In this document: positions 1 to 10,280 of the stretch, piece by piece
Layout of the letters: the number at the start of each line of letters is the position of its first letter
Position numbering within the stretch: position 1 is the stretch's first letter
NCBI RefSeq assembly: GCF_009827405.1
Contig: NZ_WTYY01000002.1
Location: 62,001-126,000 of the forward strand
Length of the DNA: 64,000 bases
Origin: Alteraurantiacibacter aestuarii
GTDB taxonomy: Bacteria > Pseudomonadota > Alphaproteobacteria > Sphingomonadales > Sphingomonadaceae
Direction: 5' to 3'
Position numbers and translations under genes: made by a program
Notes under the pieces: generated by a model
Told to the model about the DNA's origin: nothing
Database searches by the model: none
The model's input: only the letters and a program-made list of their open reading frames with translations

Positions 1-1
1 G

Positions 2-688
2 GTGGTGGTGGGCGTGGTGATGTTCGCCACCATGGCGCTGCTGCCGCCGATGTTGCAGCAATTGTTCGGCTATGACGTGATCGATACCGGGCTGGTGCTG
101 ATGCCGCGCGGCGTGGGCGTGCTGGTATCGATGCAATTGTCCGGCCTGCTGATGAAGCGCGGGGTGGATGCGCGCTGGCTGGTGGCGCTGGGCTTCCTGA
201 CAGGCGCATGGTCGCTGCATGAGATGGCCGCGTGGTCGCTGGAGGCGGACCGCATGCATTTCATCATAACCGGACTGGTACAGGGACTGGGCATCGGGCT
301 GGTGTTCATCCCGCTCAACGCCACGGCCTTTTCCACCCTGCCCCCGCATCTGCGCACCGATGGATCGAGCCTGCTCAACCTGATGCGCTCGGTCGGCTCA
401 TCAATCGGCATTTCGGTGGTGATGACCTTGCTGGCGCGCGGCATTCAGCGCAACCATGAACAACTGGCCGCCCACGTCACACCGCAGTTGTCGACCGCGC
501 TCGATCTGTCCTCGCTCGACCGTTTCCAGCAATATGGCCAGGCGGCGCTGAGCGTGGCGGATATGGAAGTCACCAGGCAGGCGGCGATGATCGCCTATCT
601 CAATGATTTCGAGATGATGAAATGGCTCAGCCTGGCCGCCGTGCCGCTGGTGCTGCTGATGCGCAAATCGCCGCGATACGGGCGCTGA
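2..688 (+). CDS. MFS drug efflux transporter, DHA2 (EmrB/QacA) type, C-terminal part
   Basis: This is the 3' part of an inner-membrane major facilitator permease; the gene enters from the left edge, so its true start is not visible. The 228 visible residues contain about five hydrophobic helices. The stretch with LMPRGVGVLVS and the later NLMRSVGSSIGISVVMTLL resemble the second half of 14-helix DHA2 proton/drug antiporters, which normally run to about 500 residues and often pair with a HlyD/EmrA membrane-fusion protein. No partner gene is visible here because the upstream side is outside the window. The substrate cannot be deduced. It ends 48 bp before the convergent asd gene. I am fairly sure of the family and unsure of the subtype. 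Confidence 0.8.
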   Translation: MVVGVVMFATMALLPPMLQQLFGYDVIDTGLVLMPRGVGVLVSMQLSGLLMKRGVDARWLVALGFLTGAWSLHEMAAWSLEADRMHFIITGLVQGLGIGLVFIPLNATAFSTLPPHLRTDGSSLLNLMRSVGSSIGISVVMTLLARGIQRNHEQLAAHVTPQLSTALDLSSLDRFQQYGQAALSVADMEVTRQAAMIAYLNDFEMMKWLSLAAVPLVLLMRKSPRYGR

Positions 689-736
689 CCCGCCCTCCCC
701 GCCAGTTGCGGCGGGAAGAGCGGTCAGTTGCGCCGC

Positions 737-1762
737 TCAGCCCTTCTTCAGGTGCCTGCGGCCCAGCAATTCGGCGATCTGCACGGCGTTGAGCGCGGCG
801 CCCTTGCGCAGATTGTCGGACACGCACCACAGGGCGATACCGTTCTCCACGGTCGGGTCTTCGCGCACGCGGCTGATGTAGGTGGCGCCATCGCCGACGC
901 ATTCCACCGGGGTGATGTAGCCCCCGTCTTCGCGCTTATCGACCAGCATCAGGCCGGGTGCCTCGCGCAGGATATCCTGTGCCTGCTCGGCAGTGATTTC
1001 CTTCTCGAATTCGATGGTGATCGATTCGGAATGGCCGACAAACACCGGCACGCGCACGCAGGTGGCCTGAACCTTGATCCTGGGATCGAGGATCTTCTTG
1101 GTTTCCACCACCATCTTCCATTCTTCCTTGGTCGATCCATCGTCCAGGAAAACATCGATGTGCGGAATCACGTTGAAGGCGATCGGCTTGGTGAACTTGC
1201 TCGGCTCAATCTTGTCACCCACGAAGATGGCACGGCTCTGTTCGAAAAGCTCGTCCATGCCCGCCTTGCCCGCGCCGGAGACCGACTGATAGGTGGACAC
1301 GACCACGCGCTTGATCGTGGCGAAATCATGCAGCGGCTTGAGCGCCACCACCATCTGCGCGGTGGAGCAGTTGGGATTGGCGATGATGTTGCGCTTCTTG
1401 TAGCCGTCAATCGCGTCCGGGTTCACTTCCGGCACGATCAGCGGCACATCGGGGTCCATGCGGTAGAGCGAGCTGTTATCGATCACCACGCAGCCCGCAG
1501 CCGCCGCCTTGGGGGCATATTCCTTGGCCGGGCCGGAGCCGGCGGCAAACAGGGCAATATCCCACCCTGCCCAGTCAAAATGTTCGATGTTGCGGCACTT
1601 GAGCATCTTGCCGGTATCACCCAGCTCAACTTCCGTCCCATGGCTGCGCGGGCTGGCCACGGCCGCCACTTCGTCCATCGGGAATTCGCGCTCGGCCAGA
1701 ATTGCGAGCATTTCACGCCCGACATTCCCCGTCGCTCCAACCACTGCCACACGATAACCCAC
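737..1762 (-). CDS. asd: Aspartate-semialdehyde dehydrogenase
   Basis: A cytoplasmic enzyme that reduces aspartyl-4-phosphate to aspartate semialdehyde with NADPH, the branch point to lysine/diaminopimelate, threonine and methionine. The N-terminus has the Rossmann motif VAVVGATGNVG and the active-site cysteine lies in NPNCSTAQ near residue 115. Length from the chosen start is 341 residues, normal for the family. I chose the GTG at 1762 because a GGAG box lies about 8 bases upstream and translation then begins immediately before the nucleotide-binding motif; the ATG at 1813 would add 17 unlikely residues. It stands alone, convergent with the MFS gene. Identification is firm. Confidence 0.95.
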   Translation of the reverse strand: MGYRVAVVGATGNVGREMLAILAEREFPMDEVAAVASPRSHGTEVELGDTGKMLKCRNIEHFDWAGWDIALFAAGSGPAKEYAPKAAAAGCVVIDNSSLYRMDPDVPLIVPEVNPDAIDGYKKRNIIANPNCSTAQMVVALKPLHDFATIKRVVVSTYQSVSGAGKAGMDELFEQSRAIFVGDKIEPSKFTKPIAFNVIPHIDVFLDDGSTKEEWKMVVETKKILDPRIKVQATCVRVPVFVGHSESITIEFEKEITAEQAQDILREAPGLMLVDKREDGGYITPVECVGDGATYISRVREDPTVENGIALWCVSDNLRKGAALNAVQIAELLGRRHLKKG

Positions 1763-1957
1763 ACGCGTTCTCCGTCCTGGTTCAAGGTGCGGGCAGCAAC
1801 AGCGGCCTGACACCTATGGTCTTGTTAATTCCCCGTTTTCTTTAAAACTTCCACGGGCCTTAATGCTTGTTAGCTAATAGATATCTCGCAGGCCGATACA
1901 GACACCCTGGTCCCTGTTCTAAGTCCCTGGGCCTGCACAGGATCGATACTCGAGACA

Positions 1958-2001
1958 CAAGAAAGGGGCGGCTCCGCTAGCGCGGAACCGCCCCTTTTTC
2001 T
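1958..2001. terminator. Intrinsic terminator downstream of rplS
   Basis: A GC-rich inverted repeat with arms GGGGCGG(C/T)TCCGC around a short CTAG centre, flanked by A/T tracts on both sides, lies 30 bp past the rplS stop. It can end the ffh-rpsP-rimM-trmD-rplS transcript on the minus strand. The T-run is better on the plus strand, so it may act in both directions. Confidence 0.75.
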
Positions 2002-2029
2002 ATTCCGCTTGTCGCAGCGAAATGGGCGA

Positions 2030-2401
2030 TTACTGGCTAACGTTCTCGCGACGCTCTGCAATACGTGCACGTTTGCCGGTACGGCCGCGCAGGTAATAGA
2101 GCTTGGCACGCCGCACAATACCACGGCGTACCACGGTAATGCTTTCAATGTTCGGCGAGTACAGGGGGAACACGCGTTCCACGCCTTCACCAAAGCTCAT
2201 CTTGCGGACGGTGAAATTGCTGTTGATGCTGCGGTTCGACCGAGCGATCACAACGCCTTCGAAATTCTGTACACGGGTACGCTGTCCTTCGACAACACGC
2301 ACACCGACACGCACGGTATCACCGGCGCGGAATTCGGGGATGGTCTTCCCCTCGCTAAGTGCTCCGATGGCTTCTGCCTCGAGCTCCTGAATCAGACCCA
2401 T
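2030..2401 (-). CDS. rplS: 50S ribosomal protein L19
   Basis: A structural protein of the large ribosomal subunit at the interface with the 30S subunit. The protein begins [12 protein letters not shown] and contains the family hallmark [16 protein letters not shown] followed by [11 protein letters not shown] and the C-terminal [15 protein letters not shown]. It is 123 residues, the usual length. I chose the ATG at 2401, which has a GAGG box 9 bases upstream, rather than in-frame codons up to 2587, because homologues start at this point. It is last in the ffh-rpsP-rimM-trmD-rplS operon, 4 bp after trmD, and is followed by an intrinsic terminator. Confidence 0.96.
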   Translation of the reverse strand: MGLIQELEAEAIGALSEGKTIPEFRAGDTVRVGVRVVEGQRTRVQNFEGVVIARSNRSINSNFTVRKMSFGEGVERVFPLYSPNIESITVVRRGIVRRAKLYYLRGRTGKRARIAERRENVSQ

Positions 2402-2405
2402 GGTC

Positions 2406-3143
2406 TCAATCCTCATTATCGCGCTGCGCACCAGAGGCAGGCTGGTCCCGAACATCATTATGACGTTCCCAAAGGTCCGGCCTGCGTGATCGTGTGTCTT
2501 CTTCGGCCCTGTGCTTTCGCCAGGCCGAAATCTTCGCATGATCCCCCGATCGCAGCACTTCAGGGATCGTGCGCCCTTCCCATTCAACGGGCCGGGTATA
2601 TTGCGGATATTCCAGAAGCCCCGTTTCGAAGCTCTCGTCCATGCCGCTTGAAGGCGCGCCCATTACGCCGGGAAGCAGGCGAATGCAAGCATCTAATATG
2701 GCCAGAGCGGCAGGTTCTCCGCCCGACAGAACGATATCGGCGAGCGATACTTCCTCCACCGCCCTGCCCTCGAAAATGCGCTCGTCAAATCCCTCGAACC
2801 GTCCGCACAAAATGGTCACGCCGGGACCTTGGGCAAGCTGGCGGATGCGGGCCTGGGTGATCGGCTTGCCGCGCGGGGTCATCACCAGCACCGGACAGGC
2901 CGGATGGCGGGCCACGGCATGGTCTATGACCGCGCCCAGCACATCAGCCTTCAGCACCATGCCTGCGCCGCCGCCAGCGGGTGTATCATCCACCGTACGG
3001 TGCTTGTCGGTGGCAAAATCGCGGATCTGCACCGTATCGAGCGACCAGCGCTGTTCCTCCAGCGCGCGGCCGGCCAGCGAAATACCCAACGGCCCGGGAA
3101 ACATCTCCGGATACAGCGTGAGGACGGTGGCGGCGAAGGTCAT
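2406..3143 (-). CDS. trmD: tRNA (guanine-N1)-methyltransferase TrmD
   Basis: This SPOUT-class enzyme methylates G37 of tRNAs next to the anticodon using S-adenosylmethionine and so prevents +1 frameshifting. The deep trefoil-knot region is recognisable: [11 protein letters not shown] at residues 52-62, [10 protein letters not shown] at 113-122 and [13 protein letters not shown] from residue 140. Length is 245 residues, as expected. The ATG start overlaps the rimM stop in an ATGA arrangement, suggesting translational coupling, and rplS follows after 4 bp. The rimM-trmD-rplS order is conserved in many bacteria. Confidence 0.96.
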   Translation of the reverse strand: MTFAATVLTLYPEMFPGPLGISLAGRALEEQRWSLDTVQIRDFATDKHRTVDDTPAGGGAGMVLKADVLGAVIDHAVARHPACPVLVMTPRGKPITQARIRQLAQGPGVTILCGRFEGFDERIFEGRAVEEVSLADIVLSGGEPAALAILDACIRLLPGVMGAPSSGMDESFETGLLEYPQYTRPVEWEGRTIPEVLRSGDHAKISAWRKHRAEEDTRSRRPDLWERHNDVRDQPASGAQRDNED

Positions 3144-3646
3144 TCGTCGACGTAGTCCGCGCTGATCACCAGACGCTCGTCATTCCATTGAGGAACGGCA
3201 ACGGGGTTCATCGGGACCATGAAGCGCTTGCCTTTGGCACCGTCTTGCGCGGGGCGCTCAATCTCGATCACGTCGCCCGCGCCAAAATTCTGCACATCGA
3301 CGACCTTGCCCAGCGCTTCTCCGGTGTCGGAGACGGCGGCGAGGCCGATCAGGTCCATGTGGTAATATTCGCCCTCCTCCAGCGGAGGCAGGGCAGAGCG
3401 CGGCACGCTGAGCGTGGTTCCGCGCAGGGCTTCGGCGCCGTTGCGATCGGTGACCTGTTCCAGGCGGGCAATCGCGCCGCCCTTCTTGTCATCGCGCAGA
3501 TTGGTGATGGTCAGCGCGCCATCATTGAAAACTGTATGCTGTTTGAGCGCGGACAGCCCGTCTCCAAACAGCTTCAGGCGGACTTCGCCCGTCACGCCAT
3601 GCGCGCCGCTGATGGCGGCAAGGGTGACGGGCTTATCGCGTGCCAA
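3140..3646 (-). CDS. rimM: Ribosome maturation factor RimM
   Basis: RimM helps mature the 30S head by binding S19. The 168 residues include the N-terminal beta-barrel start [19 protein letters not shown] and a PRC-barrel half with [13 protein letters not shown], both diagnostic. The C-terminus [16 protein letters not shown] matches the usual ending. It lies 6 bp downstream of rpsP, with which it usually travels, and overlaps trmD by 4 bp. Confidence 0.94.
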   Translation of the reverse strand: MARDKPVTLAAISGAHGVTGEVRLKLFGDGLSALKQHTVFNDGALTITNLRDDKKGGAIARLEQVTDRNGAEALRGTTLSVPRSALPPLEEGEYYHMDLIGLAAVSDTGEALGKVVDVQNFGAGDVIEIERPAQDGAKGKRFMVPMNPVAVPQWNDERLVISADYVDE

Positions 3647-3652
3647 GGGGGA

Positions 3653-4189
3653 TTAATCCTCGGACTTGTCTTCGTCAGCAGGCTTTTCGTCCGCTGCCGG
3701 TGCTTCGTCAGCAGCAGGTGCTTCCTCGGCGGGAGTTTCCTCGGCGGGTGCTTCCTCGGCGGGTGCTTCTTCAGCCGGAGCTTCTTCAGGAGCGGGAGCA
3801 GCGGCAGCAGCCTTGGCTTCTTCTTCGGCGGCCTTGGCAGCTTCTTCGGCTTCGGCAGCCTTGGTGGCCTTCTCTTCAGCGCGGGCCTTGGCGTTTTCGC
3901 CCGGCTCACCCTTCACGGGGTTGTTGCGTGCTTCACGTTCACGAATGCCGGCAACATCGAGGAAGCGCGCCACGCGGTCGCTCGGCTGGGCGCCAACGCT
4001 CAACCAGTAACGGATGCGGTCTTCGTTCAGCTTCACACGCTCGGGATCGTCCTTGGCCAGCAGCGGGTTGTAGGTGCCGATCTGCTCCAGATATTTGCCA
4101 TCGCGAGCACGGCGGCTGTCAGCAGCCACGATGCGGTAATAGGGGCGCTTCTTGGCGCCGCCACGCGAAAGACGAAGAGAAATTGCCAT
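3653..4189 (-). CDS. rpsP: 30S ribosomal protein S16 with a long Ala/Glu/Pro-rich C-terminal extension
   Basis: Residues 1-85 are a normal S16 ([20 protein letters not shown] at the N-terminus, [20 protein letters not shown] in the middle). Residues 86-178 form an extra tail. It is first a charged Ala/Glu/Lys stretch likely to be helical, then repeats of the type APAEE, probably disordered and strongly acidic. Typical S16 proteins are 80-90 residues and alphaproteobacterial ones often have some extension, so doubling the length is notable but not unique. The tail DNA at about 3720-3794 is a tandem array of 15-bp units. The gene lies between ffh and rimM, the usual place. The core is certain; the role of the tail is unknown. 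Confidence 0.95.
   Translation of the reverse strand: MAISLRLSRGGAKKRPYYRIVAADSRRARDGKYLEQIGTYNPLLAKDDPERVKLNEDRIRYWLSVGAQPSDRVARFLDVAGIREREARNNPVKGEPGENAKARAEEKATKAAEAEEAAKAAEEEAKAAAAAPAPEEAPAEEAPAEEAPAEETPAEEAPAADEAPAADEKPADEDKSED
3720..3794 (-). repeat. Five-copy 15-bp tandem array coding the S16 tail
   Basis: On the plus strand the unit reads close to GCTTCCTCGGCGGGT and recurs about five times with a 15-bp period, keeping the reading frame and coding APAEE-type pentapeptides. The first three copies are nearly identical and the last two have diverged, as expected from successive slippage duplications. Confidence 0.8.
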
Positions 4190-4222
4190 TTAGTATAACC
4201 TTTCGAAATTAAATCTTTGAAA

Positions 4223-5695
4223 TCACTTTTTATTCAGGAAATTCTGTAAGTCAGGTGGGAGGCCGCCTGCACCGCCGCCCGGCAGGCCGGGAAGCCCGCC
4301 GCCGCCCATTCCGCCTGGGCCACCGGGACCGCCGCCGCCGCCAGCGCCGAACATTGCTGCCAGGCCCTTCATGCCGCCCATCTTGCGCAGCTGCTTCATG
4401 GCGCGGCCCATTTCCTGGTGCATCTTGAGCAGCTTGTTCACTTCCTGCACCGACGTGCCGGACCCGGCCGCCACGCGCTTCTTGCGCTTGGCATTCATCA
4501 GTTCGGGGCGCTTGCGTTCCTTGGGCGTCATCGAACCGATGATCGCATCCATGTGCACCAGCACCTTGTCGTCCACGCCGCTGCTGGCCATTGCCGCCTT
4601 GGCCTTCTTCATGCCGGGCATCATGCCCGCCAGCATGCCAAGGCCGCCCATCTTCTGCATTTGCGCAAGCTGGCTGCGAAGGTCGTTCATATCGAACTGC
4701 CCCTTCATCATCCGCTCGGCCAGCTTCTCGGCGTCTTCCTTGTTGACGACCTCTGCGGCCTTTTCGACCAGCGAGACGACATCGCCCATGCCAAGGATGC
4801 GGTCGGCCACGCGTGAGGGGTGGAAGCGTTCGATCGCGTCCAGCTTCTCACCCGTACCGGCGAACTTGATCGGCTTGCCGGTGACTGCGCGCATCGAAAG
4901 CGCCGCGCCGCCGCGGGCATCGCCATCCATGCGGGTCAGCATCACGCCGGTCAGCGGCACTTCATCGCTGAAGCTCTGCGCCACGTTGACCGCGTCCTGC
5001 CCGGTCAGCGCATCGACCACCAGCAGCACTTCTGCGGGGGTGGAGACGCTGGCGACAGCCTTCATTTCCGCCATCAGCGCTTCATCGACATGCAGGCGGC
5101 CTGCGGTATCGAGAAGCAGCACGTCGACGTTCTGCAATCTGGCGGCTTCCAGCGCGCGGCGGGCGATATCGACCGGCTGCTGGCCTTCGATGATAGGCAG
5201 AGTGGCCACGCCAACCTGCTCACCCAGAACCTTGAGCTGTTCCTGCGCCGCGGGACGGTTGACGTCGAGCGAAGCCATCATCGGCTTCTTGCCGCTCTTG
5301 TCCTTCAGCAGCTTGGCAATCTTGGCGGTGCTGGTGGTCTTGCCCGAACCCTGCAGGCCGACCATCATGATCACCGCCGGAGGGCGCACATCCAGATTGA
5401 GCGGCACTGCATCGCCCGAATCAGCCTCATCCCCGCCAAGCATGGCGACCAGCTCGTCATTGACGATCTTGACGACCTGCTGGCCGGGCTTGACCGATTT
5501 GAGCACCGATGCACCCACGGCCTTTTCGGTAACGCGGGCAATGAAATCGCGCGCAACGCTGAGCGCCACGTCCGCTTCGAGGAGCGCCACGCGCACTTCG
5601 CGCATGGCATCGCGCACATCCTGCTCGCTGAGCGCACCGCGCCCGCGCAGACGATCGAAAACGCTGTTCAGATTATCAGAAAGCGTATCGAACAT
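4223..5695 (-). CDS. ffh: Signal recognition particle protein Ffh
   Basis: Ffh is the GTPase of the bacterial signal recognition particle; with SRP RNA it takes nascent inner-membrane proteins to FtsY. The 490 residues show the N-domain helices, the G1 loop GLQGSGKT at 113-120, the DTAGR motif, and an M domain that ends in a methionine- and glycine-rich tail (GGMGGGGLPGLPGG). I chose the ATG at 5695, giving the standard MFDTLSDNLN start, rather than codons 42 bases further upstream. It heads the operon ffh-rpsP-rimM-trmD-rplS. The SRP RNA gene itself was not found in the window. Confidence 0.96.
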   Translation of the reverse strand: MFDTLSDNLNSVFDRLRGRGALSEQDVRDAMREVRVALLEADVALSVARDFIARVTEKAVGASVLKSVKPGQQVVKIVNDELVAMLGGDEADSGDAVPLNLDVRPPAVIMMVGLQGSGKTTSTAKIAKLLKDKSGKKPMMASLDVNRPAAQEQLKVLGEQVGVATLPIIEGQQPVDIARRALEAARLQNVDVLLLDTAGRLHVDEALMAEMKAVASVSTPAEVLLVVDALTGQDAVNVAQSFSDEVPLTGVMLTRMDGDARGGAALSMRAVTGKPIKFAGTGEKLDAIERFHPSRVADRILGMGDVVSLVEKAAEVVNKEDAEKLAERMMKGQFDMNDLRSQLAQMQKMGGLGMLAGMMPGMKKAKAAMASSGVDDKVLVHMDAIIGSMTPKERKRPELMNAKRKKRVAAGSGTSVQEVNKLLKMHQEMGRAMKQLRKMGGMKGLAAMFGAGGGGGPGGPGGMGGGGLPGLPGGGAGGLPPDLQNFLNKK

Positions 5696-5805
5696 GTGCC
5701 TCGTGTCACTCCTTTGCGCTGTCCTTGCGGACAGCAAATGCGAAAAACGCCGGCGGACGAAACCTCGTCAGCCAGCGTGGGACTTTCACCCAGTTGTCAG
5801 TTGAA

Positions 5806-5881
5806 TGGTGGAGCCTAGCGGGATCGAACCGCTGACCTCAACACTGCCAGTGTTGCGCTCTCCCAGCTGAGCTAAGGCCCC
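5806..5881 (-). tRNA. tRNA-Ala (anticodon GGC)
   Basis: The minus strand folds as a full cloverleaf of 76 nt. The acceptor stem GGGGCCT pairs with AGGCTCC with one G-U pair, the D arm is GCTC/GAGC, the anticodon stem CAACA/TGTTG encloses loop CTGGCAG with anticodon GGC, and the T arm is AGCGG-TTCGATC-CCGCT. The 3' CCA is encoded. It lies about 110 bp upstream of ffh. Confidence 0.96.
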
Positions 5882-6230
5882 GTACCATTCATATTGCGGT
5901 GCTTGTAACACAAGACACCACCCTTGCGGGAGGGGCCATTTATTGGCCTTGCCCCTGCGGTGCAAGTCTTTTGTTTGCCTCATTCGCCGGCAGCGGCATT
6001 CACCGCCTTGGCTATCCTCGCAAAAGCTCGGGCGGCCGCTTGGCCTTGCGGTCCGCTGACAGCGGAACCGACCGTTCAAGACCGGCCAGTCAGTCCCCGA
6101 GTTCCTGGTCGCACCAATACTCCTGGACGCGGAAGCCAGAGCGCGAACGCGCGTCGGGCATTAGCCCGGCAGCCAAGCGCGCGGATGCGCGCGCCCGGCG
6201 CCTGAGGTGAAGCAAACAAATATCGTTAAA
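5882..6230. other. 349-bp gap without a recognisable gene
   Basis: Between tRNA-Ala and the TIGR02300 gene I see no reading frame with a convincing protein: frames of 60-100 residues exist but are Arg/Ala/Ser-rich and lack a Shine-Dalgarno box. A small hairpin GGTCCGCTGACAGCGGAACC lies near 6050. The stretch nearest 5882 presumably holds the tRNA promoter. Nothing else can be supported. Confidence 0.5.
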
Positions 6231-6554
6231 TCAGCTATCGCTGTCGTCATCGTCCTTCTTGGCGGGTGCAACGCCCAGATCGTCGTCACCGCCCAGGTCG
6301 ACATCGTTGTCCGGCGAATCATCGTCGTCGTCGATATCTTCCAGATCGTCATCGGCGAGATCCGTATCGGGAGCCTCGTCCTCTTTCTTCTTCTCTTCCT
6401 CGAAGGGAATCGGCTGCTTGGACTTGAGCACGGGCTCCGGCGTCCACACGTTGCCGCAATCGATGCAGGTGACCGGATCTTCCTGACCCAGATCGTAAAA
6501 GCGTTCACCGCATTTGGGGCAGGTGCGCTTAGAGCCCCATTCTGGCTTGACCAT
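6231..6554 (-). CDS. TIGR02300 / FYDLN-acid family protein
   Basis: A 107-residue protein of unknown function found across Alphaproteobacteria. The N-terminal half has two CxxC knuckles (CPKCGERFYDLG and CIDCGNVW) that probably bind zinc, and the name-giving FYDLG/FYDLN motif. The second half is an extremely acidic Asp/Glu tail ending DDDDSDS. I chose the ATG at 6554, with GAGG 8 bases upstream, because homologues begin MVKPEWGSKR; an in-frame ATG at 6635 would add 27 unrelated residues. It is divergent from aroA, a conserved neighbourhood in this group. No biochemical role is established to my knowledge. Confidence 0.88.
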   Translation of the reverse strand: MVKPEWGSKRTCPKCGERFYDLGQEDPVTCIDCGNVWTPEPVLKSKQPIPFEEEKKKEDEAPDTDLADDDLEDIDDDDDSPDNDVDLGGDDDLGVAPAKKDDDDSDS

Positions 6555-6718
6555 ATTGATGTCCTCGTATTGCCCGCCCTTTGGCGGACAGAATAAATCT
6601 GGTGACTTGATGGATGCCGCCCATCCCCGATTCAAGTGGGCAAATCAAGGGGCCAGCGTCAAGAGCGCGCGCGCCTTGCCATAGGGCCATGCCGCTGTCA
6701 AAAGCCCGCGCACTTTAA

Positions 6719-8351
<1,633 letters not shown>

Positions 8352-8355
<4 letters not shown>

Positions 8356-8987
8356 TCATCGCCGTCGATGGGCCAACCGCCTCTGGCAAGGGCACGATTG
8401 CCAAGGCGCTGGCTCGGCATTTCCGCCTGCCACATCTCGATACCGGGCTGCTCTACCGCGCGGTAGGTTATCAGGTGTCGCTCTATAATGGCGATCCCGA
8501 TGATCCTGCGGATGCTCTGGCGGCGACCAATTTTCCCGATGAACTGCTCGGCCATCCTGACTTGCGCAGCGAGGCCACCGGCGGGCTGGCCAGCCGCGTC
8601 TCGGTGCACCCCGCTGTGCGGCAGGCGCTGTTTGAGCGCCAGCGCAGCTTTGCCACGCAGAGCGCGGGCGCGGTGCTGGACGGGCGCGATATCGGCACGG
8701 TGATTGCGCCCGATGCCGATGTGAAGCTGTTCGTCACCGCCAGCGTGGAGGCGCGCGCGCATCGTCGCTGGATGGAGATGACGCGGCGCGGAGAAAGCCA
8801 CACTCTGGCCCAGATCGAGGACGACCTGCGCCGCCGTGATGAGCGCGACACCGCGCGCAAGGATGCCCCGCTGGTGGCCGCGCCCGATGCGATCATGCTG
8901 GACACGTCAGACATGGACAAGGATGCCGCAATTGCCGCTGCGCTGGCGATCGTCAATGATCTGACCGGGCAGACGCCCTGCCCCTGA
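8352..8987 (+). CDS. cmk: Cytidylate kinase
   Basis: Phosphorylates CMP and dCMP with ATP in pyrimidine nucleotide recycling. The P-loop GPTASGKGT is at residues 7-15. The middle carries LDGRDIGTVIAPDADVKLFV and then RRxDERDxxRKDAPL, all typical of Cmk. It is 211 residues, normal length. The ATG at 8352 overlaps the preceding stop (ATGA); an earlier in-frame codon at 8325 would place nine extra residues before the canonical MIIAVDGP start. In many alphaproteobacteria cmk is directly followed by rpsA; here an acyltransferase and a peroxiredoxin separate them. Confidence 0.95.
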
Positions 8988-9012
8988 GAACTGCGCCCGA
9001 AAGAGACCCCGC

Positions 9013-10005
9013 TCAGGTGGCGGCGGGCTGCGGGGCGCGCAGCCGCAACCCTTCCAGCACCAGCCTGCGCCAACGCGGATCCACCGCCATGCCCAGCACT
9101 GCGGCAATGATCAGGCTGGCGGCGAGCGTCGGCATCCAGCCCAGTTCCAGCCGGGCAATGCCGAATTGGACCGGGTAATGGATCGCATAGAGCGGGAAGG
9201 AATAGGCGCCCAGCCACAGCGCCAGCCTGCCCCTGTCCAGTGACAGCGCCGCCAGCAGCACCAGCGGATGGACCAGCAGCACGAATGCCACTTCCACCGC
9301 GGTGGGAAGTCCGGCGGGAATCAGCACCAGCGCCAGTGCGTAGGCGGCCAGCGCCGGCCACACCAGGCGCGCCGGAAGCCACAGCCGGTCCCCATTGATA
9401 CGGTAGAGCAGCACGCCAAGAGTGTAGGACATCATCACCCGCGGAATGCCGAACCAGAACATCTCGCCATAGCCGACGTCGAGCCGCGCCTCACCCGTCC
9501 CAAGTGCCAGCACTATCGCACATGCGGCAACGATGGCGGCAAGCATCGGCTGTGACAGGCGGCGCAGCAGGGCGGCGTGGATGGCATTGGCGACCAGTTC
9601 GAAGAAGATCGACCAGGCGGGCGGATTCAACAGGATCGTGCCGCCGATCACCGGCAGGATCGCCAGCCCGGTGGCCAGAGCCATCACCATTCCGGTCCAG
9701 TCTCCATCGCCGATCACGCCCGAAACCGAAAGATAGAACGCACCCACCAGCACGCCGCAGGCAACAGGTGGCCACAGCCGCACATAGCGCTGCACGGCAA
9801 AGGTCGCGGTCGCAGGCATCCGCTGTTCGTAAGTGCGCGTCAGCACAAAGCCGGAAAGCAGGAAGAACAGGTCCACCGCCAGATAGGCAACGCCGAACAT
9901 CTCGTCCGCAGCGGCGGGAAAGGGCGCGACATTGTTCACATGATACGCCGCGACGATCAGCGCCGCGATGCCCCGGATGGCTTCAAGTCCGTAAATTCGC
10001 CCCAT
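9013..10005 (-). CDS. Acyltransferase 3 family membrane protein (OafA/YrhL-like)
   Basis: An inner-membrane acyltransferase of the OafA/YrhL/NolX type that O-acylates a surface or periplasmic glycan or a small molecule; the substrate cannot be read from sequence. The N-terminus LEAIRGIAALIVAAYHVNN has the conserved Arg and His of the family, followed by about ten hydrophobic helices and LFFLLSGFVLTRTYEQR. Length is 330 residues. I prefer the ATG at 10005 over the TTG at 10023; neither has a strong Shine-Dalgarno. It is opposite in strand to its neighbours cmk and the peroxiredoxin gene and so is an independent unit inserted into the cmk-rpsA neighbourhood. Confidence 0.87.
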   Translation of the reverse strand: MGRIYGLEAIRGIAALIVAAYHVNNVAPFPAAADEMFGVAYLAVDLFFLLSGFVLTRTYEQRMPATATFAVQRYVRLWPPVACGVLVGAFYLSVSGVIGDGDWTGMVMALATGLAILPVIGGTILLNPPAWSIFFELVANAIHAALLRRLSQPMLAAIVAACAIVLALGTGEARLDVGYGEMFWFGIPRVMMSYTLGVLLYRINGDRLWLPARLVWPALAAYALALVLIPAGLPTAVEVAFVLLVHPLVLLAALSLDRGRLALWLGAYSFPLYAIHYPVQFGIARLELGWMPTLAASLIIAAVLGMAVDPRWRRLVLEGLRLRAPQPAAT

Positions 10006-10280
10006 CAGCCCGACACTAGCCAACAGGGGTTACATTTGCGTCAATGCGGTTGGCTCCAGTGAGATTCACCGCACGTCTGCCAAGCGCCATCATATATCAA
10101 TAGTTGCAATTGAATTCGGCAATTTCGGCAATGCCCAGATCGATATCCGCCTCCTTACAGGCGTATGCGGATTTCTCGTTGAATGTGATCGGAAAGTTTC
10201 AATTACATTCTATCGGTAAATGATTATGTATTGCTCAGCCACTTCGGCTTCACATAATTTGACATTATGAGGTAAACACG

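Noticed and set aside
698-735. Hairpins CCCGCC/GGCGGG and GCGG/CCGC between the MFS gene and asd as terminators
   Set aside because: Short stems without T-runs; too weak to call.
728-1810. 360-residue open frame opposite asd
   Set aside because: It is the antisense shadow of a high-GC gene: His/Gly/Arg-rich, no family resemblance, and asd is certain on the other strand.
3188-4198. 336-residue frame opposite rimM and rpsP, with Phe/Gly/Ser repeats
   Set aside because: The repeats are the antisense reading of the S16 tail array; rimM and rpsP are unmistakable.
5899-6210. 103-residue frame in the gap after tRNA-Ala
   Set aside because: No ribosome-binding site and Arg/Ser-rich composition; not supported as a gene.
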